This document shows positions 22,345 through 31,615 of a DNA stretch of 41,159 nucleotides, one piece after another. The notes beneath the pieces were generated by a model. That model did no database searches. It saw only the letters and a list, made by a program, of their open reading frames with translations, and had not been told where the DNA came from. Each line of letters begins with the position of its first letter. Position 1 is the first letter of the stretch. Made by a program: the position numbers and the translations under genes. Origin of the DNA: an uncultured Bacilli bacterium (GTDB lineage: Bacteria; Bacillota_I; Bacilli_A; RF39; UBA660); NCBI GenBank assembly GCA_944332025.1, contig CALVJB010000001.1, positions 85,629 to 126,787 on the forward strand, given 5' to 3'.

Positions 22345-23861
22345 TAGAATAAAGACATGGCATTTAGAGAAGTTGAACCTCGACTATATGGAAAGCCTCG
22401 CCATAAACCAAAATGTAAGTGAACTCCTGTAGCGAAACCAGTTTGTCCCATCGCTCCAATGGTATCACCCTGAGATACTTCTTGTCCTACGCTAACATAA
22501 CGTTCTGAAAGATGGGCATATAAAGTATAATAACCATTATTATGATTGATAATTATATACTCACCGTTATCCCATTTATATGAAGATGCGACTACAATTC
22601 CATTGTTTGAGGCATAAATTGGTGAACCAAAACCTGCTCCTGCTATATCTGTTCCATCATGAAGTGTACCCCAACGGTAACCATAAGGACTACTTATATA
22701 ATATGGAGTTCTAGTTGGCCACAACCAGTAGCCTTCAACTTTACTGTTACCACTTAGACTACTATCAACGCCACCACTACCTCCTCGTTGTTTAGTTCCT
22801 TTAACAATAATTCTTTTAACAGGTTCTTTTAGTACTTGTGTAGCACTATTATCAATAACAGCATTTTCTACTTGACCATTTACTTTTTCTACTTTTGATG
22901 TTACAAGTTGAGATCCTACTTGCCCTTCTTGGATAGTTTCTTCATATGTAGTATACTGTGTATTATCATATCTTGTCTCTGTTTCATATGGAATATCTTG
23001 AGCCCGTACTTGATGGTCTATTTCTATTAATCTAAACTGTGGTTTAATAATACTTATTGTAACATTTTGTCCTTCATATAAAAGGTTATTAGCATCAGTA
23101 AACTCAGGATTTGCTATTAGAAATTCTTCGTTAGATAGTTTGTTATTGAAAGCGACATCACTAATTGTGTCTCCTGCCTGAACAGTATATTTTTGTTGTT
23201 CATCAAGAGTTCCAAATAATAGATATTTACTTAAATCATCTACATTTTCATAAATAGTTTCATCTGAAGGAATATTTGTCTCTTTAACAGTTATCTTATT
23301 TTCTATATAAATATTTTCAATAACTGTACCTGTATCGCCACTTTCTATTTCTTTTTGTTCGTTATTAAGATATTTATCATAACTATCACTATCTACAAAT
23401 GATCTTATCGTTCTATCCATAGCTTCTTCAAAGACTTCTTTATCAAGGACATAGATAGTTTGGTCTTTCCCTTCTACTTTTTCTCCTTCTTCATTAGTAG
23501 TATCAATACCTTCTATAGTTATTTCATAACCTTTGATAGTAAATGGCTCTATATCTTTAATCTTGTTATATATTTCTTTAGTTGTAGAGATATTTTCATT
23601 GTAAGTTACATCTTTTACTACTTCTAAATCTTCAGGTGCATATACTTTATCGGCATTATATTTATCTTTTAAAGTTTGTTGTTCTTTATCTATATATTCA
23701 TCAAGGGAATCTTTATCACTAATTAATCCTACTGATTTACCTGCAAGGTAGACTCTGTATACATTTTTAGGAGTTAATGTTTCTTCTTTTGGTACTATAA
23801 ACATTATAATTAAACTTACCATTAAGGCAATTACTATAGTCATTATAGTTTTTATATTCAT
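22344..23861 (-). CDS. Secreted M23 endopeptidase with LysM and G5 domains
   Basis: A 505-residue wall-binding peptidoglycan endopeptidase. One N-terminal anchor or signal (residues 4-24) is followed by an extended region. LysM lies around 225-270 (KYTVQAGDTISDVAF, YEGQNVTI). A G5 domain lies around 285-365 (VRAQDIPYETETRYD, KEPVKRIIVKGTKQ), and a Gly/Ser linker follows. The LytM/M23 domain at about 390-500 keeps all zinc ligands: LHDGTDIAG and GVHLHFGLW, with YTLYAHLS between. It should therefore be active, unlike the SpoIIQ-like protein in this window. It sits between dnaB and walJ, where Bacillus has walRKHI. Confidence 0.9.
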   Translation of the reverse strand: MNIKTIMTIVIALMVSLIIMFIVPKEETLTPKNVYRVYLAGKSVGLISDKDSLDEYIDKEQQTLKDKYNADKVYAPEDLEVVKDVTYNENISTTKEIYNKIKDIEPFTIKGYEITIEGIDTTNEEGEKVEGKDQTIYVLDKEVFEEAMDRTIRSFVDSDSYDKYLNNEQKEIESGDTGTVIENIYIENKITVKETNIPSDETIYENVDDLSKYLLFGTLDEQQKYTVQAGDTISDVAFNNKLSNEEFLIANPEFTDANNLLYEGQNVTISIIKPQFRLIEIDHQVRAQDIPYETETRYDNTQYTTYEETIQEGQVGSQLVTSKVEKVNGQVENAVIDNSATQVLKEPVKRIIVKGTKQRGGSGGVDSSLSGNSKVEGYWLWPTRTPYYISSPYGYRWGTLHDGTDIAGAGFGSPIYASNNGIVVASSYKWDNGEYIIINHNNGYYTLYAHLSERYVSVGQEVSQGDTIGAMGQTGFATGVHLHFGLWRGFPYSRGSTSLNAMSLF

Positions 23862-23862
23862 C

Positions 23863-25209
23863 TTATTCCTCCTCTATTTCATTTTTACTCATATTTAAGA
23901 ATGTTGATGTGTCTTTCTTGAATAGTAGTTGGATTGTCGCTTGTGGTCCACTACGATGCTTAGCGATAATAAATTCACTGATACTTGTGGCATCATTTTT
24001 AGCTTCTTTATTGTAGTAATCATCGCGATAAAGGAATCCAACAAGGTCAGCATCTTGCTCTATTGAACCTGATTCTCTTAAGTCTGATAACATTGGTCTT
24101 TTATCTTCTCTTCCTTCAACACTACGAGATAATTGAGCTAAAGAGATTACAGGAATATGTAATTCCATTGCTAGGGTTTTTAGACTACGAGAGATATCTG
24201 CTACTTCTTGTTGACGGTTTGCACCATAGTTTTTACCACCTGATATCAATTGTAGGTAGTCGATTATTACTAGGTCTAGGCCATCTGAAGATGATGATAA
24301 TCTTCTACATTTTGCACGGATTTCTCCTATTGTTATACCTGGTGTATCATCTATATAAAGTTTGGCATTGCTTAACTGACTAACTGCTTGGTCAAACCTT
24401 TTCCAATCATTATTTAACATCTTACCTGTTCTAAGTTTATAACCTTCTATTTGACCAAGAGACGAGATAATACGGCTTGCTAATTGCTCGGCACCCATTT
24501 CAAGGTTGAATACGGCTACTGTTTTATCAGTGTGAGTTGTAACATAGGTTGCAAGGTTTAAAGCGAAAGCAGTTTTACCCATACCAGGACGAGCGGCAAG
24601 GATTATAAGCTCATTTTCATGGAGTCCTGCTGTTACTTTATCAATATCATACCATCCTGTAGGAATACCTGTTATTTCTCCTTTAGTTTCTGCTAGTTTT
24701 TGTAAGTCTTCTTCTGTTTTTTCTAGAACTTTTTGAATTGACTTAAACTCACTTGCTTTTCTATTTTTAGCGATTGTTAGTATTTTACGTTCGGCATCGT
24801 CTAAGATGTCACCAATACTTTCTTCACTGTTATAACCTGTTGAAGCAATGGATTCTGCTGTTTCTATCAATCTTCTAAGAAGTGATGTATTCTCTACTTC
24901 TTTTATATAGTATTCTATATTACTTGCTGTTGGAACAAAGGTTGTTATTTCTGTTAAGTAGGTAACTCCTCCTACATCATTCAAATAGTCTAATTTAGTT
25001 AAAGTAGTAGTTAAAGTAGTTAAATCTACTGGAGTTTTTTCTTCTACTAACTTTTTTAATGCAGTAAATATTTTAGAATTTCTAGCATCATAGAAGTCTG
25101 TTTCATCTAAAGTTTCAATTGCCATTAATAAAGCATTATTTGATAAGAAACATGCACCTAAGACACTTTTTTCTGCTTCTAAATTTTGTGGGGTTTGTTT
25201 TAAAGCCAT
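23863..25209 (-). CDS. dnaB: Replicative DNA helicase DnaB (DnaC in B. subtilis)
   Basis: A 448-residue hexameric helicase. The N-terminal domain begins KQTPQNLEAEKSVLGACFL. The RecA-like domain has the Walker A AARPGMGKTAFAL near 203, the Walker B LVIIDYLQLISG near 310, and the arginine finger region LRESGSIEQDAD. The C-terminal IAKHRSGP motif is present. The start is ATG 25207-25209, with AGGTGAT four bases upstream, the best of three closely spaced start codons. It lies immediately after rplI, as in most Bacilli. Confidence 0.96.
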   Translation of the reverse strand: MALKQTPQNLEAEKSVLGACFLSNNALLMAIETLDETDFYDARNSKIFTALKKLVEEKTPVDLTTLTTTLTKLDYLNDVGGVTYLTEITTFVPTASNIEYYIKEVENTSLLRRLIETAESIASTGYNSEESIGDILDDAERKILTIAKNRKASEFKSIQKVLEKTEEDLQKLAETKGEITGIPTGWYDIDKVTAGLHENELIILAARPGMGKTAFALNLATYVTTHTDKTVAVFNLEMGAEQLASRIISSLGQIEGYKLRTGKMLNNDWKRFDQAVSQLSNAKLYIDDTPGITIGEIRAKCRRLSSSSDGLDLVIIDYLQLISGGKNYGANRQQEVADISRSLKTLAMELHIPVISLAQLSRSVEGREDKRPMLSDLRESGSIEQDADLVGFLYRDDYYNKEAKNDATSISEFIIAKHRSGPQATIQLLFKKDTSTFLNMSKNEIEEE

Positions 25210-25218
25210 TATCATCAC

Positions 25219-25659
25219 CTACTTAACTAAATGTATTTTCACTTTGGCATTTATGTTTTTATATAGTTCTACTTCAATATTATGAAAGCCTAAAGATGAA
25301 GGAGAACTTGTTAGTTTAATCATACTTTTATCAAAGTCATAGCCTTTTTCTTTTAAGGCTTCTTTTATTTGTTTAACACTAATACTTCCAAAGACTTTAT
25401 CATTATCTCCTGTTTTAACTTTAAAAGTTAAAGTTACTTTTTCTAACTTTTCTTTTATACTTAAAGCTTCTTTTTTAGCTTTCTCTTCTTCTTTAGCTTT
25501 AGCTTTGTTCTCATCTTCTAATTTTTCTAGGGAACTTTTAGTAGATTTAATAGCATAGCCTTTTTTTATTAAGAAGTTTTCAGCATAACCATCTTTTACT
25601 TGTTTTATCTCACCCTTTTTACCTTGTCCTTTTAAATCTTTTATAAAGATTACTTCCAT
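25219..25659 (-). CDS. rplI: 50S ribosomal protein L9
   Basis: A 146-residue two-domain L9. The N-terminal domain is [20 protein letters not shown] with [10 protein letters not shown] long charged connecting helix rich in Lys and Glu (55-80) leads to a C-terminal domain with [15 protein letters not shown]. It binds domain V of 23S rRNA. It lies between the gdpP-like gene (1-bp gap) and dnaB. Confidence 0.95.
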   Translation of the reverse strand: MEVIFIKDLKGQGKKGEIKQVKDGYAENFLIKKGYAIKSTKSSLEKLEDENKAKAKEEEKAKKEALSIKEKLEKVTLTFKVKTGDNDKVFGSISVKQIKEALKEKGYDFDKSMIKLTSSPSSLGFHNIEVELYKNINAKVKIHLVK

Positions 25660-25660
25660 A

Positions 25661-26653
25661 CTATTCCTCCTCTTTTTTTAAGATTTGTTTTAGTTTTGTT
25701 TCAACTTTACTAATAGTACTATCACTAATTCTAGCGGCTCCTACTGTTTTGTTACCTCCTCCACCTAATGGAGTAAGCGTTTTAGAAATATCATAGTTAC
25801 CTAGACTTCTACCACTAACAGAAATTGTTTTAGAAGTAGTTTTAGCGATAACAAATGATGCTTCTATATCATTGAAGAATAGAAGGGTATCGGCTATTTT
25901 AGCGATATCTTCTCTTCTATATATCATATAAGGACTACCTTTAGCGATAGCGATTGTGCTATCTATAATATCAACATTAGTGATTAGTTTCTGTCTTTCT
26001 ATATACTCTTTTAAATCTTGTTTTAAAAGATACTGAACTTTCTTAGTACTTGCTCCCATACTTGCTAGATAATATGCGGCATAGTATGTTTCAGAGTTTG
26101 TCTTTAATGTAAAGTTATTAGTATCTAGGACTATTCCTGATAATAAAAGAGTTGCATAATAAGGGTCTAGTTCCATTTTATAAGTCTCTATTAAATTAGT
26201 AATCATCTCACAAGTACTAGATATATCATTATCTATTATTCTAAGTCCAGCATCAATTGATGTTTCTCCTAGTTCATGATGGTCTAGTATTACTATGTTT
26301 TCTTTATCAAAGTAATTAATTGCATCACTTGATTGGACTAATTCTTCTTTATTTGTATCTAGTATTACTAGTAAATTCTTCTTACTTCTTATATAAAGAT
26401 TAGTCTCTATTTCACTATCTTTAATAATATTTAAACATCCTTCTAGTTCTTTAAATACTTTAGATACACCTGATTCATGTTTTGTATCATTAATAATTAG
26501 AAAACAATTTTTATTTAGTTTTTCTAAGATAATGTAAAGACCTATGGAACTACCTAAGGCATCTAAATCTAAATCTTTATGTGCCATGATAAAAACTGTT
26601 TTAGCAGATTTTATTTTTTTTCTTAGTTCTTTTTTTCTTTCTATTAATTTCAT
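25661..26653 (-). CDS. gdpP: DHH-DHHA1 phosphodiesterase at the gdpP locus, lacking membrane/PAS/GGDEF regions
   Basis: A 330-residue cytosolic phosphodiesterase, probably hydrolysing c-di-AMP or its product pApA. DHH motifs are [14 protein letters not shown] near 23 (normally G-H-x-x-P-D-x-D-A), [20 protein letters not shown], and [13 protein letters not shown]1 ends with [13 protein letters not shown]. Full GdpP is about 650 residues with two membrane helices, a PAS and a degenerate GGDEF domain. All of these are absent here, yet the position before rplI-dnaB is exactly that of gdpP. The start is genuine, with AAAAGGAGGATCTA before the ATG and a promoter upstream, so this is not a broken frame. 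Confidence 0.85.
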   Translation of the reverse strand: MKLIERKKELRKKIKSAKTVFIMAHKDLDLDALGSSIGLYIILEKLNKNCFLIINDTKHESGVSKVFKELEGCLNIIKDSEIETNLYIRSKKNLLVILDTNKEELVQSSDAINYFDKENIVILDHHELGETSIDAGLRIIDNDISSTCEMITNLIETYKMELDPYYATLLLSGIVLDTNNFTLKTNSETYYAAYYLASMGASTKKVQYLLKQDLKEYIERQKLITNVDIIDSTIAIAKGSPYMIYRREDIAKIADTLLFFNDIEASFVIAKTTSKTISVSGRSLGNYDISKTLTPLGGGGNKTVGAARISDSTISKVETKLKQILKKEEE

Positions 26654-26680
26654 TAGATCCTCCTTTTATCCCTTGTTAAT

Positions 26681-26708
26681 ATTATATACTATTTTAAGTG
26701 ATAAGTAA
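26681..26708 (-). promoter_or_regulatory. Promoter of the gdpP-rplI-dnaB operon
   Basis: On the minus strand: -35 TTACTT (26708-26703), 16-bp spacer, -10 TATAAT (26686-26681), just downstream of the rpsR terminator. Confidence 0.6.
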
Positions 26709-26717
26709 AACTTGTAA

Positions 26718-26750
26718 TGAAAAAAGTAAATAGTTGTTTCTATTTACTTT
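26718..26750 (-). terminator. Terminator of rpsF-ssb-rpsR
   Basis: On the minus strand AAAGTAAATAG/CTATTTACTTT, an 11-bp perfect stem with a 6-base loop, followed by TTTC. It overlaps the rpsR stop. Confidence 0.8.
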
Positions 26751-26980
26751 GTAAATGGTAATAAACCAATAGCTCTTGCTCTTTTAATTTCTCTTGCTAT
26801 ATGTCTTTGATGACGAGCACAAGTTCCTGTTACACGACGAGGAACTATTTTACCTCTATCGTTTATAAATCTTTTTAATGTATCTACATCTTTATAGTTA
26901 ACGTCTTTTCCAGTACACATTATACATACTTTCTTTTTACGACGTCCAAATTCTTTATGTTCTTTAAAGTCTTTAGCCAT
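26744..26980 (-). CDS. rpsR: 30S ribosomal protein S18
   Basis: A 78-residue S18 with [36 protein letters not shown] and [19 protein letters not shown], all standard for the family. Its partner S6 and SSB are encoded just upstream in the conserved order rpsF-ssb-rpsR. The start ATG has AAGGGAGGAA upstream. It ends in the operon terminator. Confidence 0.96.
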   Translation of the reverse strand: MAKDFKEHKEFGRRKKKVCIMCTGKDVNYKDVDTLKRFINDRGKIVPRRVTGTCARHQRHIAREIKRARAIGLLPFTK

Positions 26981-26999
26981 AGACTATTCCTCCCTTCTT

Positions 27000-27509
27000 T
27001 TAAAATGGTAATTCACTATCATCAATTTCAATACTTGCCCCAAAATCGGCGAATGGATTACTTGAGATATCAGTTCCATTATTTGATGATGGTTCATCTT
27101 TAAAGTCATATGGAGTTGGCTCTGCTGGTTGGTTAGATTGAGCTGGTGCTGATTGATTGTTATAATTGCTAGTTCCTGATGATTGATTATCTCTTTTTGA
27201 ACCAATAAATTCAACACTATCAGCGATTACTTCAGTAACATAACGACGTTGTCCGTTTTGATCATCATAGTTACGTATTTGAATACGTCCTTCTACTGCT
27301 ACTTGACTACCTTGTGATAGATAATTTTTAACACTTTCAGCTTGTCTACGCCATACAACAACTGGTATAAAGTCTGCTTCTCTCTCACCTGCTTGGTTAG
27401 TATAAGTTCTATTAACGGCAATAGTAAAACTTGCTACTGCTGTATTGTTACCTGTATAACGAAGTTCAGGATCACGAGTTAAGCGACCTATTAAAAATAC
27501 TTTATTCAT
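27000..27509 (-). CDS. ssb: Single-stranded DNA-binding protein
   Basis: A 169-residue SSB. The OB-fold covers about 1-105, with [30 protein letters not shown] and [21 protein letters not shown] flexible Asn/Gln/Ser/Pro-rich linker follows. The acidic C-terminal tip EIDDSELPF recruits replication and repair proteins. It lies between rpsF and rpsR, the chromosomal house-keeping arrangement. RBS is AAAAGAGG. Confidence 0.96.
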   Translation of the reverse strand: MNKVFLIGRLTRDPELRYTGNNTAVASFTIAVNRTYTNQAGEREADFIPVVVWRRQAESVKNYLSQGSQVAVEGRIQIRNYDDQNGQRRYVTEVIADSVEFIGSKRDNQSSGTSNYNNQSAPAQSNQPAEPTPYDFKDEPSSNNGTDISSNPFADFGASIEIDDSELPF

Positions 27510-27523
27510 AAATACCTCTTTTC

Positions 27524-27811
27524 TTAATCGTCTACTCTAATAACTAAATGACGTAAAATATTTTCATTTAGACGAGCTAGACGGTCAAATTCAGAAATTG
27601 CTTCATGAGTTGCTTCTACAACATATAAGAAATAATAACCATTTTTATATTTGTTCATTTCATAAGCTAATTCTTTTTGTCCCATTGCTTTTTCTTCATT
27701 AATCTTACATTTTCTATCAGTTAAAACTTTCTTTAGATTTTCTGCTTCTTTTTTGATAGCAGCCTCATCTAAATCTGGTTTAACGATAAACATGATTTCA
27801 TAATTTGTCAT
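27524..27811 (-). CDS. rpsF: 30S ribosomal protein S6
   Basis: A 95-residue S6: [39 protein letters not shown], and the C-terminal [12 protein letters not shown]. It binds S18 on the platform of the 30S subunit. First gene of rpsF-ssb-rpsR, with AGAAGGAGGTGT as RBS. The leader of about 60 bases contains a hairpin that may be the site of S6:S18 autoregulation. Confidence 0.96.
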   Translation of the reverse strand: MTNYEIMFIVKPDLDEAAIKKEAENLKKVLTDRKCKINEEKAMGQKELAYEMNKYKNGYYFLYVVEATHEAISEFDRLARLNENILRHLVIRVDD

Positions 27812-27875
27812 TAAACGTACACCTCCTTCTGGACATAAGACCTATTTCTAGGTAAGGAGCATTTTAAATACTCGG
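27812..27875 (-). promoter_or_regulatory. Candidate S6:S18 autoregulatory leader of rpsF
   Basis: The rpsF leader starts near 27873 with a CCG (27875-27873) and contains ACCTA/TAGGT capped by GAAA (27840-27853). In many bacteria S6:S18 represses its operon by binding a leader RNA with a conserved CCG next to a hairpin. The match here is by eye and only partial. Confidence 0.35.
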
Positions 27876-27879
27876 TAGT

Positions 27880-27908
27880 ATTATAGCAAAAGAAAAAAGA
27901 AAAGTCTA
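27880..27908 (-). promoter_or_regulatory. rpsF-ssb-rpsR promoter
   Basis: On the minus strand: -35 TAGACT (27908-27903), 17-bp spacer, -10 TATAAT (27885-27880). Confidence 0.6.
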
Positions 27909-27979
27909 TCTTTTTCTTTAGTTTTTTGTAATTATGAGACTTAATGTTAAGTCTTTTAGTATTTATAAATTTATAGCAC

Positions 27980-28621
27980 TTATTTATTTTTCTTTGTATA
28001 ACTAATACCTTGAAACTCTTCTACTCTTCTTATAGCATCTTTATATATTCTATCAACTTCTGTTAAGGTTATACATTTCATTACATCATCATAATATACA
28101 GAAACATTTTTTTGATTTTTATTTTTTAATATATCCTCTTTTAAACAAGATAAAGTATGTATACTTTGAGTTAATGATTCTATTTCTATTTCTTCAAGTG
28201 GTTTATTTAGATAGTTTATTAAAGTTCTTTTTACTGCTTTCTCACTTTCTCTCGCTGCTCCTAAAGGATGGGTAAAAGATGAATAACTTTTTAATGATGG
28301 TATAACTGATGTATCTCCATTTATCAAACTATCAATATAATCTACAATAAGTGGATGTTCATATTCATCATATTCGATTTTATAAATATCTCTTATTTCT
28401 TCAAAATAATCTTTTTTCTTTCCTGTTTCAGTAAAGTGGTAATTTCTAATATCATGATTTTGAAGAAAATCATGAGTTAATTCATAATCACTTTCATAAC
28501 AATAATGTGATATCTCACTACATTTCTCTATTATTTCGTCTTTTAAGCTCTTTAACCTCTCAATATCTAGTTCTACTTCATATTTTATTACTTCATTATT
28601 TGTTTCTTTTATATAAAACAT
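27980..28621 (-). CDS. Hypothetical protein downstream of ychF
   Basis: I do not recognise this 213-residue soluble protein. It is charged and helical, with no membrane segment. It contains IEKCSEISHYCYESDYELTH, SYSSFTHPLGAARESEKAV, and the C-terminal DRIYKDAIRRVEEFQGISYT. The start is ATG 28619-28621 with GAGAGGAAG upstream. A longer in-frame opening would overlap the end of ychF and has no RBS. It lies 16 bp after ychF and is probably in the same operon, in the gap between ychF and rpsF. No obvious terminator follows, only the palindrome AGACTTAA/TTAAGTCT near 27938. Confidence 0.65.
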   Translation of the reverse strand: MFYIKETNNEVIKYEVELDIERLKSLKDEIIEKCSEISHYCYESDYELTHDFLQNHDIRNYHFTETGKKKDYFEEIRDIYKIEYDEYEHPLIVDYIDSLINGDTSVIPSLKSYSSFTHPLGAARESEKAVKRTLINYLNKPLEEIEIESLTQSIHTLSCLKEDILKNKNQKNVSVYYDDVMKCITLTEVDRIYKDAIRRVEEFQGISYTKKNK

Positions 28622-28637
28622 ATTTTTCTTCCTCTCC

Positions 28638-29735
28638 CTATACATTAAATCTAAAGTGACAGATATCTCCATCTTGCATTAGATAATCTTTTCCTTCAAG
28701 TCTTGCTTTACCAGCTTCTCTTGCTTTTAATTCACTTCCACACTCTATTAAATCTTCATATGAGATAACCTCTGCTTTAATAAAACCTTTTTCAAAGTCA
28801 GTATGGATAATACCGGCACAGCTTTTGGCGTTCATTCCCTTTTTGAAAGTCCATGCTCTTACTTCATCAGGTCCTACTGTAAAATATGTGGCAAGTCCTA
28901 ATAAATCATATGTTGCAGCGATAAGTGAATCTAGACCACTCTTTTCAAGTCCTAAAGCTTCTAACATCTCTTTAGCATCAACATCATCTAACTCACTTAA
29001 CTCTTCTTCTACTTTAGCACATATTTCTATTACTTTAGCATTTTCTTTACTAGCATATTCTTTAACTTTTTTAACGTAATCATTGTTTGTACCTAAATCA
29101 TTTTCATTAACATTTGCAAGGTAAATCAATGGCTTTTCTGTTAGAAGATTAAAACTTTTGATAATAGACTTCTCTTCTTTTGTCAAGTCAAGTAATCTTA
29201 TTGGAGTATTTTCTTCTAAGGCTTTTCTTAACTTTTCTAGTGTTTCATACTCTAAAAGTTCATCTTTATCTTTACTCATTCTAGCTTTCTTACTAATTCT
29301 ATTTATTCTATTAGTTACTGTTTCTAAGTCTGCTAGAGCAAGTTCTAAGTTAATTGTTTCTATATCTCTTATAGGGTCTATATTACCATCTACATGGATG
29401 ATATTACCATTATCAAAACATCTTACTACTTCACAGATAGCATCTACTTCTCTTATATGTGATAAGAACTTATTACCTAGACCTTCTCCTTTACTTGCTC
29501 CTTTTACAAGTCCTGCAATATCTATAAATTCATAACTGGTATAGATTGTTCTTTTAGGATTATACATACTAGATAGTTTATCAATTCGCTCATCTTTAAC
29601 ATTTACTATTCCAACATTAGGATCAATTGTTGCGAAGGGATAGTTTTCTGCTAAAATATGTGTTTTTGTTAAGGCATTAAATAATGTACTTTTACCTACA
29701 TTAGGTAGTCCTATAATTCCTGCTTTTAAACTCAT
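28638..29735 (-). CDS. ychF: Ribosome-binding ATPase YchF (OLA1 family)
   Basis: A 365-residue P-loop protein of normal length. G1 is IGLPNVGKSTLFNALT near 8. G3 is DIAGLVKGASKGEGLGNKFL. The G4 position reads ANVNEND, typical of YchF, which prefers ATP. The C-terminal TGS-like domain ends KDYLMQDGDICHFRFNV. In B. subtilis yyaF lies directly upstream of rpsF, as here with one extra gene between. An extended -10 TGCTATAAT is seen at about 29762-29770. Confidence 0.95.
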   Translation of the reverse strand: MSLKAGIIGLPNVGKSTLFNALTKTHILAENYPFATIDPNVGIVNVKDERIDKLSSMYNPKRTIYTSYEFIDIAGLVKGASKGEGLGNKFLSHIREVDAICEVVRCFDNGNIIHVDGNIDPIRDIETINLELALADLETVTNRINRISKKARMSKDKDELLEYETLEKLRKALEENTPIRLLDLTKEEKSIIKSFNLLTEKPLIYLANVNENDLGTNNDYVKKVKEYASKENAKVIEICAKVEEELSELDDVDAKEMLEALGLEKSGLDSLIAATYDLLGLATYFTVGPDEVRAWTFKKGMNAKSCAGIIHTDFEKGFIKAEVISYEDLIECGSELKAREAGKARLEGKDYLMQDGDICHFRFNV

Positions 29736-29787
29736 AATATTACCTCTTTTCTTACTTCCATATTATAGCATTGTTCTATACAATTTA

Positions 29788-29813
29788 AAAGAAAAAAATA
29801 CCTTGCGGTATTT
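29788..29813 (-). terminator. Terminator of the AbgT gene (end of the parA operon)
   Basis: On the minus strand AAATACC-GCAA-GGTATTT, a 7-bp stem with a GNRA tetraloop, followed by TTTTCTTTT. It overlaps the stop codon. Confidence 0.85.
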
Positions 29814-31419
29814 AAATTGTAGCATATACTCCAGGTCCTAATGGTAGACCTATTAAGTACCAACCTATTACTAATAATATCCAAGTTATAGCGATTATTC
29901 CAAAATATGGAAGAACGTATCCTATACTCTTATGGATTATTATTGGTTTAGATTTATCTTGGTTATAAATATTTAAGTAGCCTATGTAGATAGCAAAACA
30001 TGCTAGTAATGGTGTTATACCTGCTGTTATTGAAGTACCTGCTCTTAATATAAATTGAGCGAATGGAGCAGATAGGTTTGATTGCATAAAGGCAGGTACC
30101 ATAACTGGAGCGAATATTTGCCATTTAGCACTTGGCGTTGGCACAAAGAGATTAGCTAGTCCTATCATAATGATAGCAAAGATTATTAGAGGTAGGCCTG
30201 TAAATCCTATATTACCTATAGCATTAGCACACCAAGATGCAATTACTGTTCCTATGTTTGTTTCTCTAAATACTGATGTAAACTGTGCTACTACAAAGAT
30301 AAGCATTAATATTTCTCCCATAGGAGCGAATGTTTCTTTACAACCATTAATTATATCTTTATCATTTTTTATACTTTTAGCACCTATTCCATAGGCAATA
30401 CCAACTAAAGTTAGAAGTAAAGCCATCATGTATGTAAAACCATCTTGGAAATATGAGTTTGTACCAAATAATTGTCCTAAGTAAGTATCTTCTTCCATAT
30501 CAAGTAACATTCCTGAATAAGGTAAATCTGGTATTATAGAATATATAAATAATATGATAACTACTATTCCTGTTATGATAGCAGCTTTAAGACCTCTTTT
30601 TTCACGTCTTTCTTTTTCTATCTTTTGTTGTTCTAATTCTTTAGCATCTACTTCATCAACTATTACTAACTCTTCTGTCTTTGATAGTTCTTCTTTTTCT
30701 TTATATTTACCAAGACGTGGAGCGATTATCTTTTCAATAATAATAGTTCCAACTAGTGATAAAATTAAAGAGAAAGCGATGATGATAAATAGATTTGATG
30801 TTAAACTGATATGAGCTGATGCATCTATAAGACGAGCGGCTGTTGTCGTATCTGGTATTAGATTTACTTCCATACTACCTACAAATATAGAAACTCCATA
30901 ACCAAAACTAACTCCTGCAAAAGCAGCAATGATACCTAGATGAGGGTTTCTATTATTAAGTAAAAATAACATAGCAGATACTGGTATTAAGATAACATAA
31001 CCTACATCGTTTATTAATGATGAGATAGTTGCTAAAAATATAACAATAAAGGTTAATATTTTCTTATCTATTTTAATTAATACTCTTTTACATAGGGTAT
31101 CTAAGAATCCTGTTGACTTAGCAATACTAAGGCCAAATAGTGTTAATAATAACATACCTAGAGGTGCAAAAGATAAGAAATTAGTCATAGCATTACTAAA
31201 TATATATTTCATACCATCAAAGTTAAATAAGTTTTCTACTGTAACTAAAGTACTTTCTAATTCATTAGTAGTAGGACTTATTGTATTATAAGTCGCTTGC
31301 ATTTGAAAAGCAGATAAAATAGCACTTAGTATTAATACAAGGAAAGTAAGAAGTAAGTATACTGTAATAGGATGAAGATAGAATTTTTTTAGTTTTAATT
31401 TTCGTCTATTATGATGCAT
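29812..31419 (-). CDS. AbgT-family transporter
   Basis: A 535-residue polytopic membrane protein with about ten helices. The family pattern is visible in APLGMLLLTLFGLSIAKSTG, INDVGYVILIPVSAMLF, AAFAGVSFGYGVS, and the hairpin region LFVPTPSAKWQIFAPVMVP. A cytoplasmic, Glu/Lys-rich loop lies near residues 240-275. AbgT members import p-aminobenzoyl-glutamate or export folate-pathway sulfonamides; the substrate here is unknown. The start overlaps the yyzM stop by 11 bp, and the gene closes the parA-parB-mscS-yyzM operon. This is not a usual neighbour of par genes. Confidence 0.85.
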   Translation of the reverse strand: MHHNRRKLKLKKFYLHPITVYLLLTFLVLILSAILSAFQMQATYNTISPTTNELESTLVTVENLFNFDGMKYIFSNAMTNFLSFAPLGMLLLTLFGLSIAKSTGFLDTLCKRVLIKIDKKILTFIVIFLATISSLINDVGYVILIPVSAMLFLLNNRNPHLGIIAAFAGVSFGYGVSIFVGSMEVNLIPDTTTAARLIDASAHISLTSNLFIIIAFSLILSLVGTIIIEKIIAPRLGKYKEKEELSKTEELVIVDEVDAKELEQQKIEKERREKRGLKAAIITGIVVIILFIYSIIPDLPYSGMLLDMEEDTYLGQLFGTNSYFQDGFTYMMALLLTLVGIAYGIGAKSIKNDKDIINGCKETFAPMGEILMLIFVVAQFTSVFRETNIGTVIASWCANAIGNIGFTGLPLIIFAIIMIGLANLFVPTPSAKWQIFAPVMVPAFMQSNLSAPFAQFILRAGTSITAGITPLLACFAIYIGYLNIYNQDKSKPIIIHKSIGYVLPYFGIIAITWILLVIGWYLIGLPLGPGVYATI

Positions 31420-31615
31420 CTTGACTCTCCTTTTCTATTATTTTTTTAATTTTCTTATTTAGTTCTATTCTTGGAATAAATACTAATCTTCCACAGCCTG
31501 TACATTTTAGTTTTATATCAGCGCCAAGTTTTACTACTTCCCAGTCATTAGTACCACAGGGATGTCCTTTTTTTAATATTAGTCTATCTCCTAATTTGTA
31601 ATTTTTACTTTCCAT
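31409..31615 (-). CDS. yyzM: DUF951 zinc-ribbon-like small protein (YyzM)
   Basis: A 68-residue protein. The signature is KLGDRLILKKGHPCGTNDWE followed by LKCTGCGRLVFIPR, with three Cys and one His that could bind zinc. DUF951 genes lie next to mscS and parB in many Firmicutes (B. subtilis yyzM). Function unknown. It overlaps mscS by 11 bp and abgT by 11 bp, indicating coupled translation. Confidence 0.88.
   Translation of the reverse strand: MESKNYKLGDRLILKKGHPCGTNDWEVVKLGADIKLKCTGCGRLVFIPRIELNKKIKKIIEKESQDAS

Noticed and set aside
24063-24383. Plus-strand open frame of 106 codons inside dnaB
   Set aside because: It is antisense to a strongly conserved gene, has no ribosome binding site and reads as a shadow of dnaB codons.
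26984-27217. Minus-strand open frame of 77 codons inside ssb in another frame
   Set aside because: It lies fully within ssb, uses the repetitive linker codons and has no RBS of its own.
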